Position numbers and translations under genes: made by a program. Below are positions 1-8,301 of a stretch of DNA of 38,820 bases, piece after piece. Origin of the DNA: JAWXTP01 sp044433415 (lineage in GTDB: Bacteria; Bacteroidota; Bacteroidia; Bacteroidales; Rikenellaceae); NCBI GenBank assembly GCA_044433415.1, contig JAWXTP010000015.1, positions 1 to 38,820 of the forward strand. The letters are read 5' to 3'. Positions within the stretch are counted from its first letter, which is position 1; every line of letters starts with the position of its first letter. Below the pieces are notes generated by a model. It searched no databases, was not told where the DNA came from, and saw nothing but the letters and a program-made list of their open reading frames with translations.

Positions 1-2876
1 TCACTGTTATCTACGTGATACTCATAAGGATTAAGTACAGCCATCTCAGCCTCAGGACCTTGGCGGTAGAAGTAAGGGTGGAAGTTTAAGTAAGCCTTAG
101 ACCAGTAGTGTTGACCCCACGAATTTAAAGAGTCCATACGGTTCTCTGCAAAGTCCATACCTCTATAGCTGTCTATACGACCTTTAGAATAGTTTATGCC
201 ACCTGCTGACTTAGTGTCATTGTGACAAGCCAAACAAGCACGGTCAAGGATAGGTTGTATCTCTCTTTCGAAAGTGAAAGGACGAATACCACCTTCTGGT
301 TCAACAATTTCTGAAGGGTCTTGTTGAGAAGCCATAACACGTTTAGGAATAGCTATGCTATTTTGGTCTTCGTGACAACCAACACAAGAAACTACCTCAC
401 CAGGCATAGCTGTTAACCAACTACGCATAAGCTGAACAGCAGCGCCTGTAGAGTCAAGAGGTTGTAGAGAAATAGGAGTATTAGCAGGGATATTAAATAG
501 AGCCGAGCCATCAGGGTTTATATCTACAAGACCTAGTTCACGTTTAATCTCCCAACCTGATTGAATACCATTATTCATGTGGTCAGAAGGAGAGTTCCAG
601 TAAGCATATTCATAAGACATAACTCTAAACTGTTTTACTGTACCTCTAGGAACACCTACAAGACCTTCACCTTCGTAAATATCTTGGATAAATACTGTAG
701 CTTTCTGAGGAGTATCTGCAACTTCCATAGGAGTTTTCTCAGGAATCACGGCAGGTATCTCACGCTTCATTACAGGTATAGGCCATATTAAGCCGTCGCC
801 TTCAAACTCTGCAACTAATGTTAAGTTATCATAAATATCTATCAGGTAAACACCCCAAAGAGAAGTAGGTGATGGTTTTGCTGTTACTAGGAAGTAGTCG
901 TCAGTAATAGGTTGTGGAGTTGTTAGACGAGGCCATACACCATCAACAAGTTGATCTCTATAAGTGTCGTCTATACCTTCTTTGCTTTTTAGAAGTTCTT
1001 GAACCATACCTTCCTTGCCTTTACGAGCCTTGCTAGGGTCAAAGATTATCATACGACCACTACGCACAACACCATGGTGACCAGTGATGATACCTACAAA
1101 ACGGTTTTTGTTACCTGGTAGTTGTTTCATATCGAAAGTAGAGTTAGGGAAAATAGCCCCACTACCTACATAACCCTTTTGTTCAGTGCCGTCAGGGTTC
1201 ATAGTCATAACAATACGAGAGTAGTAGTGCATAAGGTCTGTATATTCCCAACGCGTATACATTACTTTACCATTGTGAAGTGTCGTTGCTGACCAGTTAC
1301 AGTCTTGGTCGAAAGTTAAACGACGAAGTTGGTTTGTTTCAGGGTCGAATAAACAGTAAGTGCTTACAAAGTCAGAACCTGATACACAAGGCACACCATT
1401 ATATGAGATGTTAGAAGCAGTGATTATTTTACCACTAGGTAGGTAAGTGGCATCAAAGAATTCTAGGTCTGTGTCATCTTTAATGTTTGTGACTTGTTTA
1501 GCATCACCACCATCAACACCAATCTCAAAAAGTTGGAGTTGGTTTTTGTCATTAGTACTAGTAAATAATAATTTGTCAGCATTCCAATGTAACTCAGGTT
1601 CAGCAATTATACCTCCGTTAGTAGGTTTGAAAATAGTACGTTTGTCAAGTTTATCGCCACGAAGATTACTAATCTCCATAATTTCTGCATCATAACCTGT
1701 ACGACGTGCTTGCAGGTGACTAGAGAAGTTAGCAGGTGAAGTACCTAGCATTTGAGCACCAGCAATACGAGCATCTGCATCTAGTCCAAAACGAGTAAGC
1801 AAAATCTTATCAAAGTCTAATATCTTATTGCTTAAAAGGATTTCTTTTTTAAGAGCTAACGCCTTTTCAGCGCGTTCTATACCTTCATTGTTAAGAGAGT
1901 ATATGTCTTTAAGGTTAGTTTCAGAAAGTAAGATTAACTCATCAAGTTTAGCTTGATATTTAGCTTTGTCATAACCTTTTTGAGTACTAAAATCTGCAAA
2001 TGCTTCTTTAATGGCACGAATATTTAACCAGTCAAGTTGTTCCTGAACAGTTTTTGTGCGGCTTATTCTCTCTCCAAGATTTACGTAAGATTCAAATTGT
2101 TCTAGCTCAGTAGGTAGGCTTGTAATGCGTTCTAATTCCGCAACTACAAAGTCATTAGAATTTAAGTTTTTAGAAAGGTAGAATAGTACGCTAGCCTCCA
2201 CGGTCATACCTTTAGTTGTTATCCAGTCAGCACCGCTTATTTTAAGAGATTTAAAAAACTCATTAGCTTCTGGGATTCTTTCGCCTAGGGCTTTAGCTTC
2301 ATCAATACCTGTAGTGCCTAGAACTTTGAAGACTACAGTACCACCAATGCCGCTACCTTTATCAAGACCTATATCAGCTTTAAATCTAACTATATCGCGA
2401 CCTTCAAGGTTAGTCACCAGTAGAGACCCAGCATGAGCTAGGACACCATGCGTGTAAGTTTTATCACCTAAAGATAGGGGTTTATTAGAAAAGTTAGTGC
2501 TAGTACGCATCCAGTTACTTAGGGCATTACGAGTAGTAAACTGTTCATCTTGCAGTTTATACTCCTTACCATTTTTGTCGATAAGTACAGCCTCAGCCCA
2601 TACAGCGTGGTCATTTCTGGTGCCATCGCCTGTAGGCCAAGCGTATAGTGCTAATTCTTTAAGAGATGACACATCTAAATCTATAGATATAGGTTGATCT
2701 TCGCGAGTCAATATAGGAGACTCATAAGGCAAGGATGCAGGTGAGTTTTTGAACAGGCTTTCCTTTGCTGAAAGCATTTCGCTCATCCAGTTTGTTGTTT
2801 TAGTGCTTTTTGCGGACTGTGCCCAAAGGGTAGTAGCACTAAAAATAACAATAATTGAGGTTAAAAATCTTCTCAT
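1..2876 (-). CDS. Secreted NPCBM / beta-propeller / dihaem protein, HzsA-related (3' end outside window)
   Basis: About 958 residues are visible and the frame stays open to the left edge, so the C-terminus is missing. The start at 2876 gives a signal peptide (MRRFLTSIIVIFSATTLWAQ). Residues ~50-180 resemble an NPCBM/NEW2 carbohydrate-binding module (THGVLAHAG, FKADIGLD). A charged helical stretch follows. From ~residue 415 there is TolB/PD40-like beta-propeller sequence (ELHWNADKLLFTSTN), then a section like the middle domain of hydrazine synthase alpha subunits. Two c-type haem motifs are present: CVGCH at 831-835 and CLACH at 881-885, the second in the FEREIQPILDRACLACH context typical of planctomycete-type cytochrome modules. 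It should be exported and carry covalent haem. Substrate and redox role are unknown; true hydrazine synthesis is not implied. A minus-strand TAnnTTTG box lies 61 bp upstream. Confidence 0.8.
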   Translation of the reverse strand, partial: MRRFLTSIIVIFSATTLWAQSAKSTKTTNWMSEMLSAKESLFKNSPASLPYESPILTREDQPISIDLDVSSLKELALYAWPTGDGTRNDHAVWAEAVLIDKNGKEYKLQDEQFTTRNALSNWMRTSTNFSNKPLSLGDKTYTHGVLAHAGSLLVTNLEGRDIVRFKADIGLDKGSGIGGTVVFKVLGTTGIDEAKALGERIPEANEFFKSLKISGADWITTKGMTVEASVLFYLSKNLNSNDFVVAELERITSLPTELEQFESYVNLGERISRTKTVQEQLDWLNIRAIKEAFADFSTQKGYDKAKYQAKLDELILLSETNLKDIYSLNNEGIERAEKALALKKEILLSNKILDFDKILLTRFGLDADARIAGAQMLGTSPANFSSHLQARRTGYDAEIMEISNLRGDKLDKRTIFKPTNGGIIAEPELHWNADKLLFTSTNDKNQLQLFEIGVDGGDAKQVTNIKDDTDLEFFDATYLPSGKIITASNISYNGVPCVSGSDFVSTYCLFDPETNQLRRLTFDQDCNWSATTLHNGKVMYTRWEYTDLMHYYSRIVMTMNPDGTEQKGYVGSGAIFPNSTFDMKQLPGNKNRFVGIITGHHGVVRSGRMIIFDPSKARKGKEGMVQELLKSKEGIDDTYRDQLVDGVWPRLTTPQPITDDYFLVTAKPSPTSLWGVYLIDIYDNLTLVAEFEGDGLIWPIPVMKREIPAVIPEKTPMEVADTPQKATVFIQDIYEGEGLVGVPRGTVKQFRVMSYEYAYWNSPSDHMNNGIQSGWEIKRELGLVDINPDGSALFNIPANTPISLQPLDSTGAAVQLMRSWLTAMPGEVVSCVGCHEDQNSIAIPKRVMASQQDPSEIVEPEGGIRPFTFEREIQPILDRACLACHNDTKSAGGINYSKGRIDSYRGMDFAENRMDSLNSWGQHYWSKAYLNFHPYFYRQGPEAEMAVLNPYEYHVDNS

Positions 2877-2936
2877 TTTTATATGTATTTTGATTATTTG
2901 TTCTGTAAATTGTCGTGTTAGCTTACAACCAACATA

Positions 2937-2944
2937 CAAAAGTA
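2937..2944 (-). promoter_or_regulatory. Bacteroidetes -7 box for the NPCBM/haem gene
   Basis: The minus strand reads TACTTTTG, matching the Bacteroidetes consensus TAnnTTTG. It lies about 60 bp upstream of the start at 2876. No clear -33 TTTG was confirmed. Confidence 0.5.
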
Positions 2945-3007
2945 ATAAAAAAATATCATTCTGTTACAAATGAGCTTAAAATAGAGATAAAAAATAGATA
3001 TTTGCCC

Positions 3008-3150
3008 TGCATAGTTCCAGTCTCCCTTGATTTTTTGCGTTTTTCGGAAAATCAAGCGGAGCAGCCTCGATGGCTGTGAGCATTGGTTTTTCGGAAAAGG
3101 TGAAAAATGTAGGCCGTTATTGGGAAAGCGGAAACCATGCTCTTATGATG
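3008..3150 (-). repeat. Dispersed post-stop repeat, copy A
   Basis: Read on the minus strand this begins ~10 bp after the stop of the EamA gene. It contains the family core TGCTCACAGCCATCGAGGCT followed by GCTCCGCTT, and an upstream GGTTTCCGCTTTCCCAATA block. The same blocks occur in the same order at 11735-11890. The core can form a small hairpin, CAGCC-atcga-GGCTG. It also carries AATCAAGGGAG, which copy D has at its inserted element. The strand is that of the gene it follows. Confidence 0.8.
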
Positions 3151-3160
3151 GAAACTAAAG

Positions 3161-4102
3161 CTACACGAAAAATAATGATACACCTATGACACTAATGACA
3201 GCTCCAACAACTTCTTTGAAAGTTACTTTCTGTCCAAATATCAAATGAGAAGGCCAGATTATCAATATAGGAGTCAAAGCCATAAGGGTAGAAGCTATAC
3301 CTGCCTCAGTATATTGAACGGCCATCAATGAAAAAGAAACTCCAATAAATGGACCAGTAATAGTCGCTATTAGGGTTGCCCTCATAGCTTTTTTATCATG
3401 AATAGCATTAGGTATAGTAAAAAATTCTTTTCTAATCCACATAATTAAAGAGAAGCCTATAAGACCTGTCACAGCGCGTATAAACGTCGATGCAAAAGGT
3501 AATAAATCATTAACATCATCCATACCTTCAGGGATAGAAAGCTCATAATATTGCATACCAACTTTACTAAGCACAAGTCCCACACCTTGACCCACACCAG
3601 CCCCTATGCCATAAAGCACACCTTTAAGAGGCAGGTTAAGACTTAATTTTTTAGTGGAGTTATTATTAGAGCTTCTATTAAGTACAGATATTGCTATACC
3701 AGTAAGCGTTACAGTCATCCCTAGTAAAGCCTGTAAAGAAAGAGTTTCTCCAAGTATAATCCAGCCAGAAATAGCTGCGGCTATAGGAGCTAAAGTCATA
3801 AAAAGCTGTCCAAATCGCGACCCTATAAGTATGTATGAGTTGAAAAGACAGAAATCTCCAAAAATATATCCTACTAAACCTGACATAGATAGCCAGAACC
3901 ATGTTTTGCCATCTGTAAATGAGGGGTATGGTACCCCTGTAAACCACCATAAAGTGGCACTAAGCATTAAAAGTGATAAGACCATCCTTATCAAGTTTAA
4001 CTGTAAAGATCCTATCCTGCGACCTGCAATTTCTGAGCATAAAGCTGTAATAGTCCACGAGAACGCTACACATAGCGCTATGGCCTCACCAATGTAATTC
4101 AT
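3161..4102 (-). CDS. EamA/DMT-superfamily permease
   Basis: 313 residues with about ten hydrophobic segments arranged as two repeats of five, the layout of drug/metabolite transporter (EamA) exporters. The family signature is visible as a duplicated motif near the ends of the halves, including LAPIAAAISGWIILGETLS in the first repeat and LTPILIIWPSHLIFGQKVT in the second. Members export small metabolites or amino acids across the inner membrane; the substrate cannot be read from sequence. It is transcribed alone, divergently from the YbbR-coaE pair, from a TACATTTG box at 4121-4128. Its stop is followed directly by repeat copy A. Confidence 0.85.
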   Translation of the reverse strand: MNYIGEAIALCVAFSWTITALCSEIAGRRIGSLQLNLIRMVLSLLMLSATLWWFTGVPYPSFTDGKTWFWLSMSGLVGYIFGDFCLFNSYILIGSRFGQLFMTLAPIAAAISGWIILGETLSLQALLGMTVTLTGIAISVLNRSSNNNSTKKLSLNLPLKGVLYGIGAGVGQGVGLVLSKVGMQYYELSIPEGMDDVNDLLPFASTFIRAVTGLIGFSLIMWIRKEFFTIPNAIHDKKAMRATLIATITGPFIGVSFSLMAVQYTEAGIASTLMALTPILIIWPSHLIFGQKVTFKEVVGAVISVIGVSLFFV

Positions 4103-4120
4103 ATCTTCAAATTTTGGCTA

Positions 4121-4128
4121 CAAATGTA
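4121..4128 (-). promoter_or_regulatory. -7 box for the EamA gene
   Basis: The minus strand reads TACATTTG, a TAnnTTTG match, 18 bp upstream of the start codon at 4102, implying a very short 5' leader. Confidence 0.55.
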
Positions 4129-4191
4129 ATGAAAAATGTTTACGGTAGTTTGAAATGTTATAATATTTTTTGTTTTATAAAAAAGATTTTT

Positions 4192-4199
4192 TACTTTTG
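4192..4199 (+). promoter_or_regulatory. -7 box for ybbR-coaE
   Basis: TACTTTTG matches TAnnTTTG. It lies 80 bp upstream of the YbbR start and just before the MITE-like copy at 4211-4252, so that element would be in the 5' leader. Confidence 0.5.
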
Positions 4200-4210
4200 A
4201 AGATTATAAG

Positions 4211-4252
4211 GGGACTTTTAAAACCCTCTAAAACCAGTTTCTAGAACTTCCC
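4211..4252 (+). mobile_element. MITE-like inverted-repeat element, copy 1
   Basis: A 42-bp element with left end GGGACTTTTAAAACC and right end GGTTT..., read inward from the right as GGGAAGTTCTAGAAACTGG. It is flanked on both sides by TATAAG (4205-4210 and 4253-4258), consistent with a target-site duplication. It sits between the promoter box and the start of the YbbR gene, so it is probably transcribed as leader RNA. It belongs to the family whose ends approximate GGGAACTTCTARAAACTGG. Confidence 0.65.
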
Positions 4253-4279
4253 TATAAGAATTTTTTAAAGCTAAATTTT

Positions 4280-5242
4280 ATGGCTAACTATAAATTAAAA
4301 ACTAAACATATTCTAAGTCACCTGAAATCGCCTCAATTTTGGATTTGTATTTCTCTTGCGATGATTTTTTGGGTATTTAATAGGTTAAATAATGAGTTTA
4401 CAACCAATATAAAAATCCCTGTAGTTATGAGGGGAGTAAGTGAAAATAATAAAATAGAAAACAATACTACTCTTGATGTTGATGTTAAGATAAAATCAAG
4501 TGGATATAAAGTTTTTTACTATAAGTATGTAGTTCCTAAAACATATTTCTCTGTTTCTATAGCAGATGTAGATATGGTAAGGTCTGTAGATTCTCTATAT
4601 TTTAATTTAAGTATCCCTATGCTTGAAGATGCTTTAAGGAAGTATATGGGCGTAAATGAGGAGCTTATAGCTATACAGAATAGACATATAAATGTAGGAG
4701 CAAAACATTATAGACAAAAAACAGTGCCTATTTATGCTAATGCTTCCATAGATTTAGGAGGTAAGTTAATGCAAATTGGTAAGCTCAAACTTACTCCTGC
4801 TAGAGTTACAGTAGGAGGAACTTCGACAATTATTGATACTTTACAATATGTAAATACTGAGCCTATAGTTATAAATATTAAAAATAAAAACTTTATAGGA
4901 AGTGTCAACTTAGTACGAAATCCCCATTTGGAATATTCTACAGATGAAATTTATTATACTCTTAAAACAGAGGAATATTGTGAAGTAAAAGAGGAGTTTA
5001 GAGTATGGATTGAAGGTGACAATAAAGATAATCTTATACTTCTTCCTCAAAAAGTAACTTTAACATTAAATGTACCTAAGAATAGTTATTTTACTTTTGA
5101 TAAAAACCTATTTAGAGTGTATGTAGATTATGATGAAGCTAGTAAAAGTAATAAGTATTTAGTGAAATACAGTTCTTCAATAGACAATATAAAGGTTACT
5201 GATATAGAGCCTAAGTATGTAACTATCTTTAAAACATTGTAA
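4280..5242 (+). CDS. YbbR-like domain protein
   Basis: 320 residues. One N-terminal membrane segment at ~15-32 (FWICISLAMIFWVFNRL) is followed by a beta-rich extracytoplasmic region with YbbR-like repeats. The pattern is PVVMRG...KIKSSGYKV and a second similar unit around QKTVPIYANAS...RVTVGGTSTII. YbbR/CdaR proteins in Firmicutes regulate diadenylate cyclase; in Bacteroidetes the role is less defined, and a gene of this type next to coaE is a common arrangement. The stop overlaps the coaE start (TAATG, base 5242 shared), so the two are translationally coupled. Family placement is good; function is uncertain. Confidence 0.75.
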   Translation: MANYKLKTKHILSHLKSPQFWICISLAMIFWVFNRLNNEFTTNIKIPVVMRGVSENNKIENNTTLDVDVKIKSSGYKVFYYKYVVPKTYFSVSIADVDMVRSVDSLYFNLSIPMLEDALRKYMGVNEELIAIQNRHINVGAKHYRQKTVPIYANASIDLGGKLMQIGKLKLTPARVTVGGTSTIIDTLQYVNTEPIVINIKNKNFIGSVNLVRNPHLEYSTDEIYYTLKTEEYCEVKEEFRVWIEGDNKDNLILLPQKVTLTLNVPKNSYFTFDKNLFRVYVDYDEASKSNKYLVKYSSSIDNIKVTDIEPKYVTIFKTL

Positions 5243-5826
5243 TGAGTTTAATCGGGATAACAGGAGGTATAGGAGCAGGTAAGACTACCTTTTCTAAAGT
5301 GCTAGAAGTACTAGGATATAGGATTTATAATTGTGACCTTAAAGCTAAGGAGTTAATGGTAAGTTCAAAGGTTTTGGTAGCAAAAATTAAAGATATTTTT
5401 GGAGAAGAAGCATACATAAATGGCTCTCTTGATAGAAAACATATAGCAGCACTTGCATTTAATGATAAAACTTTACTTCAAATGCTTAATCAAGCTGTTC
5501 ACCCTATTGTTGATGATGATATAGAGCTGTGGGTTGAACAAAATAAAAGTGAGAAGTTGCTTTTTGTGGAGTCTGCCATTCTGTTTGAAAGTGGGCTTGT
5601 GAAAATGATGGATTACTCTATTAATGTGTCAGCACCTCTAGACTTAAGAATTAAGAGAGTTTGTAAAAGAGATAATATAGATCCCGAAGTTGTAAAAGAG
5701 CGTATCGCTAATCAATTAAGTGATGAGGAGCGTAATAATATGAGTGATTTTACTATTATATGTGATGATAAGGTCTCTGTTATAAAGCAGGCGTTAGATT
5801 CTGTAAATAAATTACAGCTTTTATAG
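5242..5826 (+). CDS. coaE: Dephospho-CoA kinase
   Basis: 194 residues, the usual size for CoaE, which phosphorylates the 3'-hydroxyl of dephospho-CoA in the last step of coenzyme A synthesis in the cytoplasm. The P-loop GITGGIGAGKTTF is at residues ~5-17. Other family features are Y-N-CDLKAKEL after the P-loop, the HPIVDDDIELW segment, the VESAILFESGL lid-region motif and the late RIANQLSDEER motif. It overlaps the YbbR gene by one base and has no separate ribosome-binding spacer, indicating one transcript. Confidence 0.95.
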   Translation: MSLIGITGGIGAGKTTFSKVLEVLGYRIYNCDLKAKELMVSSKVLVAKIKDIFGEEAYINGSLDRKHIAALAFNDKTLLQMLNQAVHPIVDDDIELWVEQNKSEKLLFVESAILFESGLVKMMDYSINVSAPLDLRIKRVCKRDNIDPEVVKERIANQLSDEERNNMSDFTIICDDKVSVIKQALDSVNKLQLL

Positions 5827-5844
5827 CAGTCATAAATTATGCAT

Positions 5845-5852
5845 TATATTTG
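5845..5852 (+). promoter_or_regulatory. -7 box for the LpxH-like gene
   Basis: TATATTTG, an exact TAnnTTTG match, 64 bp upstream of the start codon at 5916 and 19 bp after the coaE stop. Confidence 0.5.
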
Positions 5853-5915
5853 TGATGTGTGTGAAGTTTAAAGAGAGTTATAAAATCATAGTTCTAAAAA
5901 ATATTTGATTGATAA

Positions 5916-6650
5916 ATGAATACTAAACATAAAACTATAGTCCTTTCGGATATACATATTGGCTCTAGGTGGTCACACTTAGTTGAAGTAACAAGTTTTT
6001 TGAAGGCTAACACAAGTGAGCTTCTTATCCTTAATGGAGACATTATTGATGGATGGCATCTTATGAGGAATAGAAAACGATGGAAAAAAAGTTATAATGA
6101 TTTTATGACATTAATGCTTGATATCCAAAAAGCTGGTACTCGTATCATTTATGTAAGGGGTAATCATGATGATTTTTTAGATAATGTGGTGCCGTTTTGT
6201 TATGATAATTTCTCTATAGTTAAAAGTTATATTTATGAAAGTGTAGGTAAACGTTACTATGTGTTCCATGGAGACTTATTTGATGATGTGACTTCTAAAA
6301 TTAGGTGGATGAGTAAGGTAGGTGATAAGCTGTATTCTTTCTTGTTACAGATTAATAGATACTATAACGACTACCGCCGCCGCCATGGAAAAGAATATTT
6401 CTCTATATCTAAAGTAATGAAAGATAAGGTTAAAAGAACAGTATCTTCATTTAGTCAGTTTGATAATAAGATTGAAGGTATAGCACGTAAAAATAACTGT
6501 ACAGGAGTTATTGCAGGGCATATACACCAAGCAGAAATTAGAGATATAAACGGAATAATTTATCTTAATTCAGGAGATTGGATAGAGAGTTTGACTGCCT
6601 TGACAGAGGATTACGATGGTAATTGGACTTTGTTTAAATATAATGAATAA
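5916..6650 (+). CDS. UDP-2,3-diacylglucosamine diphosphatase-like metallophosphoesterase
   Basis: 244 residues carrying the calcineurin-type metallophosphoesterase motifs in order: DIHIG (~12), GDIIDGW (~41), GNHDD (~80), HGDLFDD (~113) and GHIHQAE (~203). The order and the GD-x-x-D-x-W motif match LpxH-like hydrolases, which remove UMP from UDP-2,3-diacylglucosamine to give lipid X in lipid A synthesis. No signal peptide is seen, as expected for a cytoplasmic/peripheral enzyme. It is followed by a strong terminator at 6659-6698 and seems to be a single-gene unit. The LpxH assignment is by motif; a general phosphoesterase of the same family is the alternative. Confidence 0.8.
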   Translation: MNTKHKTIVLSDIHIGSRWSHLVEVTSFLKANTSELLILNGDIIDGWHLMRNRKRWKKSYNDFMTLMLDIQKAGTRIIYVRGNHDDFLDNVVPFCYDNFSIVKSYIYESVGKRYYVFHGDLFDDVTSKIRWMSKVGDKLYSFLLQINRYYNDYRRRHGKEYFSISKVMKDKVKRTVSSFSQFDNKIEGIARKNNCTGVIAGHIHQAEIRDINGIIYLNSGDWIESLTALTEDYDGNWTLFKYNE

Positions 6651-6658
6651 GAAATTTT

Positions 6659-6698
6659 AGTGGGGATTTAAAAAGGTTAACCTTTTTGAATCCCCACT
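6659..6698 (+). terminator. Long-stem terminator after the LpxH-like gene
   Basis: The arms AGTGGGGATT and AATCCCCACT enclose a second stem AAAAAGG/CCTTTTT around TTAA, with one mismatch in between. It begins 8 bases after the stop and runs into TTTCTT. Confidence 0.8.
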
Positions 6699-6812
6699 TT
6701 CTTCATGTAGGAGAGCAATAATTACTGATTTCTTCTCGTTGAACTTTTAATTGAAAAGGCTTAGTATTAGTATGTGGTCTTTGGGAGAGAAGTTTTAAAA
6801 CTGTAATTAGTT

Positions 6813-7613
6813 ATGAGAAAAAGGGGATTGATACTGTTTGTAGTGATTTTTTTATTTGTTGTGGGTTGTGGAATGATAGAGTATCATCCTTATGATGGTC
6901 AAACAGATATTGAAAATGTTAATTCATCTAACATTGAGTTAATTGTTAACAACACAAAAGGGAAAGAAGAGTTTAAATTTGTATGGATGGGTGACACACA
7001 AAGATGTTATGATGAAACTAAGGATTTTGTTAGCTATGTAAATGAAAACCTAGATGTTGATTTCGTTATGCTTGGGGGAGATATTTCAGATTTTGGTACA
7101 ACAGTAGAATTTGAGTTGATTCATGAGATTATGGATGAACTAGATGTGCCTTATGTAGCGTTAATAGGTAATCACGATGTTCTGGGTACGGGGCATTATG
7201 TTTTTGAACAGATGTATGGAGATGATAATTTTTCGTTTACTGTAGCTGATGTTAAATTCTTGTGTCTCAATACAAATGCATTGGAATATGATGAAGAGGA
7301 TGATGTTCCTAATTTTGAATATGTATCAAATGAATTGGCAAAGTCAGACAATGCAGCTAGGACTATAGTTGCTATGCATGCGCGACCTTGTACAGAGCAG
7401 TTGGATAGTGTGCAAGGAGAGATGTTGCATAATAAATTCAAGGAGTTTAATAACCTTATTTGTTGTGTTAATGCACATGGGCATTCTACAGAAGTGGTAG
7501 ACGTTTTTGATGATGGAGTGTTGTACTATCAATGTTCAAATATAGGGCAAAGAAGTTTTTCCTTATTTTCTATTACTAAAACAGATTATAGCTATGAAGA
7601 AATTTATTTTTAG
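6813..7613 (+). CDS. Metallophosphoesterase lipoprotein
   Basis: 266 residues. The N-terminus MRKRGLILFVVIFLFVVGC is a lipoprotein signal with lipobox VVGC, so the mature protein is anchored at Cys19. Calcineurin-like motifs follow: GDTQRCYDE, GGDISDFG, GNHDVLG and a late NAHGHSTEV. The metal-binding Asp/His/Asn pattern is therefore complete enough for activity, but the substrate is not predictable. The last 20 bases overlap the start of the next gene at 7594, so the two are probably co-translated and may act together in the envelope. The start chosen is the ATG that gives the lipoprotein signal. Confidence 0.8.
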   Translation: MRKRGLILFVVIFLFVVGCGMIEYHPYDGQTDIENVNSSNIELIVNNTKGKEEFKFVWMGDTQRCYDETKDFVSYVNENLDVDFVMLGGDISDFGTTVEFELIHEIMDELDVPYVALIGNHDVLGTGHYVFEQMYGDDNFSFTVADVKFLCLNTNALEYDEEDDVPNFEYVSNELAKSDNAARTIVAMHARPCTEQLDSVQGEMLHNKFKEFNNLICCVNAHGHSTEVVDVFDDGVLYYQCSNIGQRSFSLFSITKTDYSYEEIYF

Positions 7614-8211
7614 TGTAGTGTTGCTGTGTGTGGCGACTTTTAGTGTGAGAGGGCAGGAGATTACATTGAGTGAGAATAAGTCATTTGTAAGTAAGTTAGT
7701 GCCAGATTATTTAAGAGTGCAGTATGCTGGTTCTATGGGAGCGGGTTCAATAGCTACAGGATGGATGTACGGTTGTAAAGATCAGTGGAGTACAGATCTT
7801 GCTTTAGGTTTTATTCCTAAAGGTGCATACGATAAGGTAATTCCCGTTGTTGCAGTAAATCAAAGATATGAGCCCTGGGAAATATTTCTAAAAGATAGAA
7901 ACCTGTCTTTTTCTCCTTTTACATGTGGTGTGTTTGTAAATGCGGTGTTGAATGAAAAATTCTGGTTTGCAGAACCCAAAAAATATAATCCTCCCTATTA
8001 TGGTTTTCCTACAGCTGTGATGATGAATGTGTATGTTGGACAGGAGTTTACTTATTATTTAAAGCATGAGGTGATGAAGGTAAAATCTATTTCCCCATAT
8101 TATGAGTTAAGTATGTCAAGCTTTAATATAGTGAATTTAATTCACAATTCTTCTTTAAATCCCTTAGACTTTTTGAGTTTAGCTTTTGGCATACGATTCG
8201 TGTTTAATTAA
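7594..8211 (+). CDS. Small outer-membrane beta-barrel-like protein, unknown function
   Basis: 205 residues. MKKFIFSVVLLCVATFSVRGQ is a cleavable signal peptide. The mature part alternates hydrophobic and polar residues in strands, contains several Gly/Tyr/Trp-rich turns (YAGSMGAGSIATGWMYG), and ends in the aromatic RFVFN, all usual for small outer-membrane barrels. A PagL-like or other lipid-modifying barrel was considered, but no catalytic motif was identified. Its start lies inside the preceding lipoprotein gene (20-bp overlap). A half-copy of the MITE-like end sequence follows the stop immediately. Confidence 0.6.
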   Translation: MKKFIFSVVLLCVATFSVRGQEITLSENKSFVSKLVPDYLRVQYAGSMGAGSIATGWMYGCKDQWSTDLALGFIPKGAYDKVIPVVAVNQRYEPWEIFLKDRNLSFSPFTCGVFVNAVLNEKFWFAEPKKYNPPYYGFPTAVMMNVYVGQEFTYYLKHEVMKVKSISPYYELSMSSFNIVNLIHNSSLNPLDFLSLAFGIRFVFN

Positions 8212-8212
8212 A

Positions 8213-8231
8213 GGGAACTTCTAGGATTCTG
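8213..8231 (+). repeat. Solitary MITE end (half-copy)
   Basis: GGGAACTTCTAGGATTCTG matches the left-end consensus of the inverted-repeat family. No partner end is found before bioA, so this is a degenerate or half element. It starts one base after the preceding stop. Confidence 0.45.
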
Positions 8232-8274
8232 TTAAATTTATTTCTCGTAAATAGTTTTTTCTGCTTTTAAATAT

Positions 8275-8282
8275 TATATTTG
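8275..8282 (+). promoter_or_regulatory. -7 box for bioA
   Basis: TATATTTG, an exact TAnnTTTG match, 20 bp before the bioA start codon. Confidence 0.55.
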
Positions 8283-8301
8283 TAAATAAATTTAATAAGA
8301 A

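Noticed and set aside
3654..4097. A 147-codon plus-strand frame opposite the EamA gene
   Set aside because: It is a shadow of the well-supported permease: no family features, and the permease has continuous membrane-helix sequence and a promoter.
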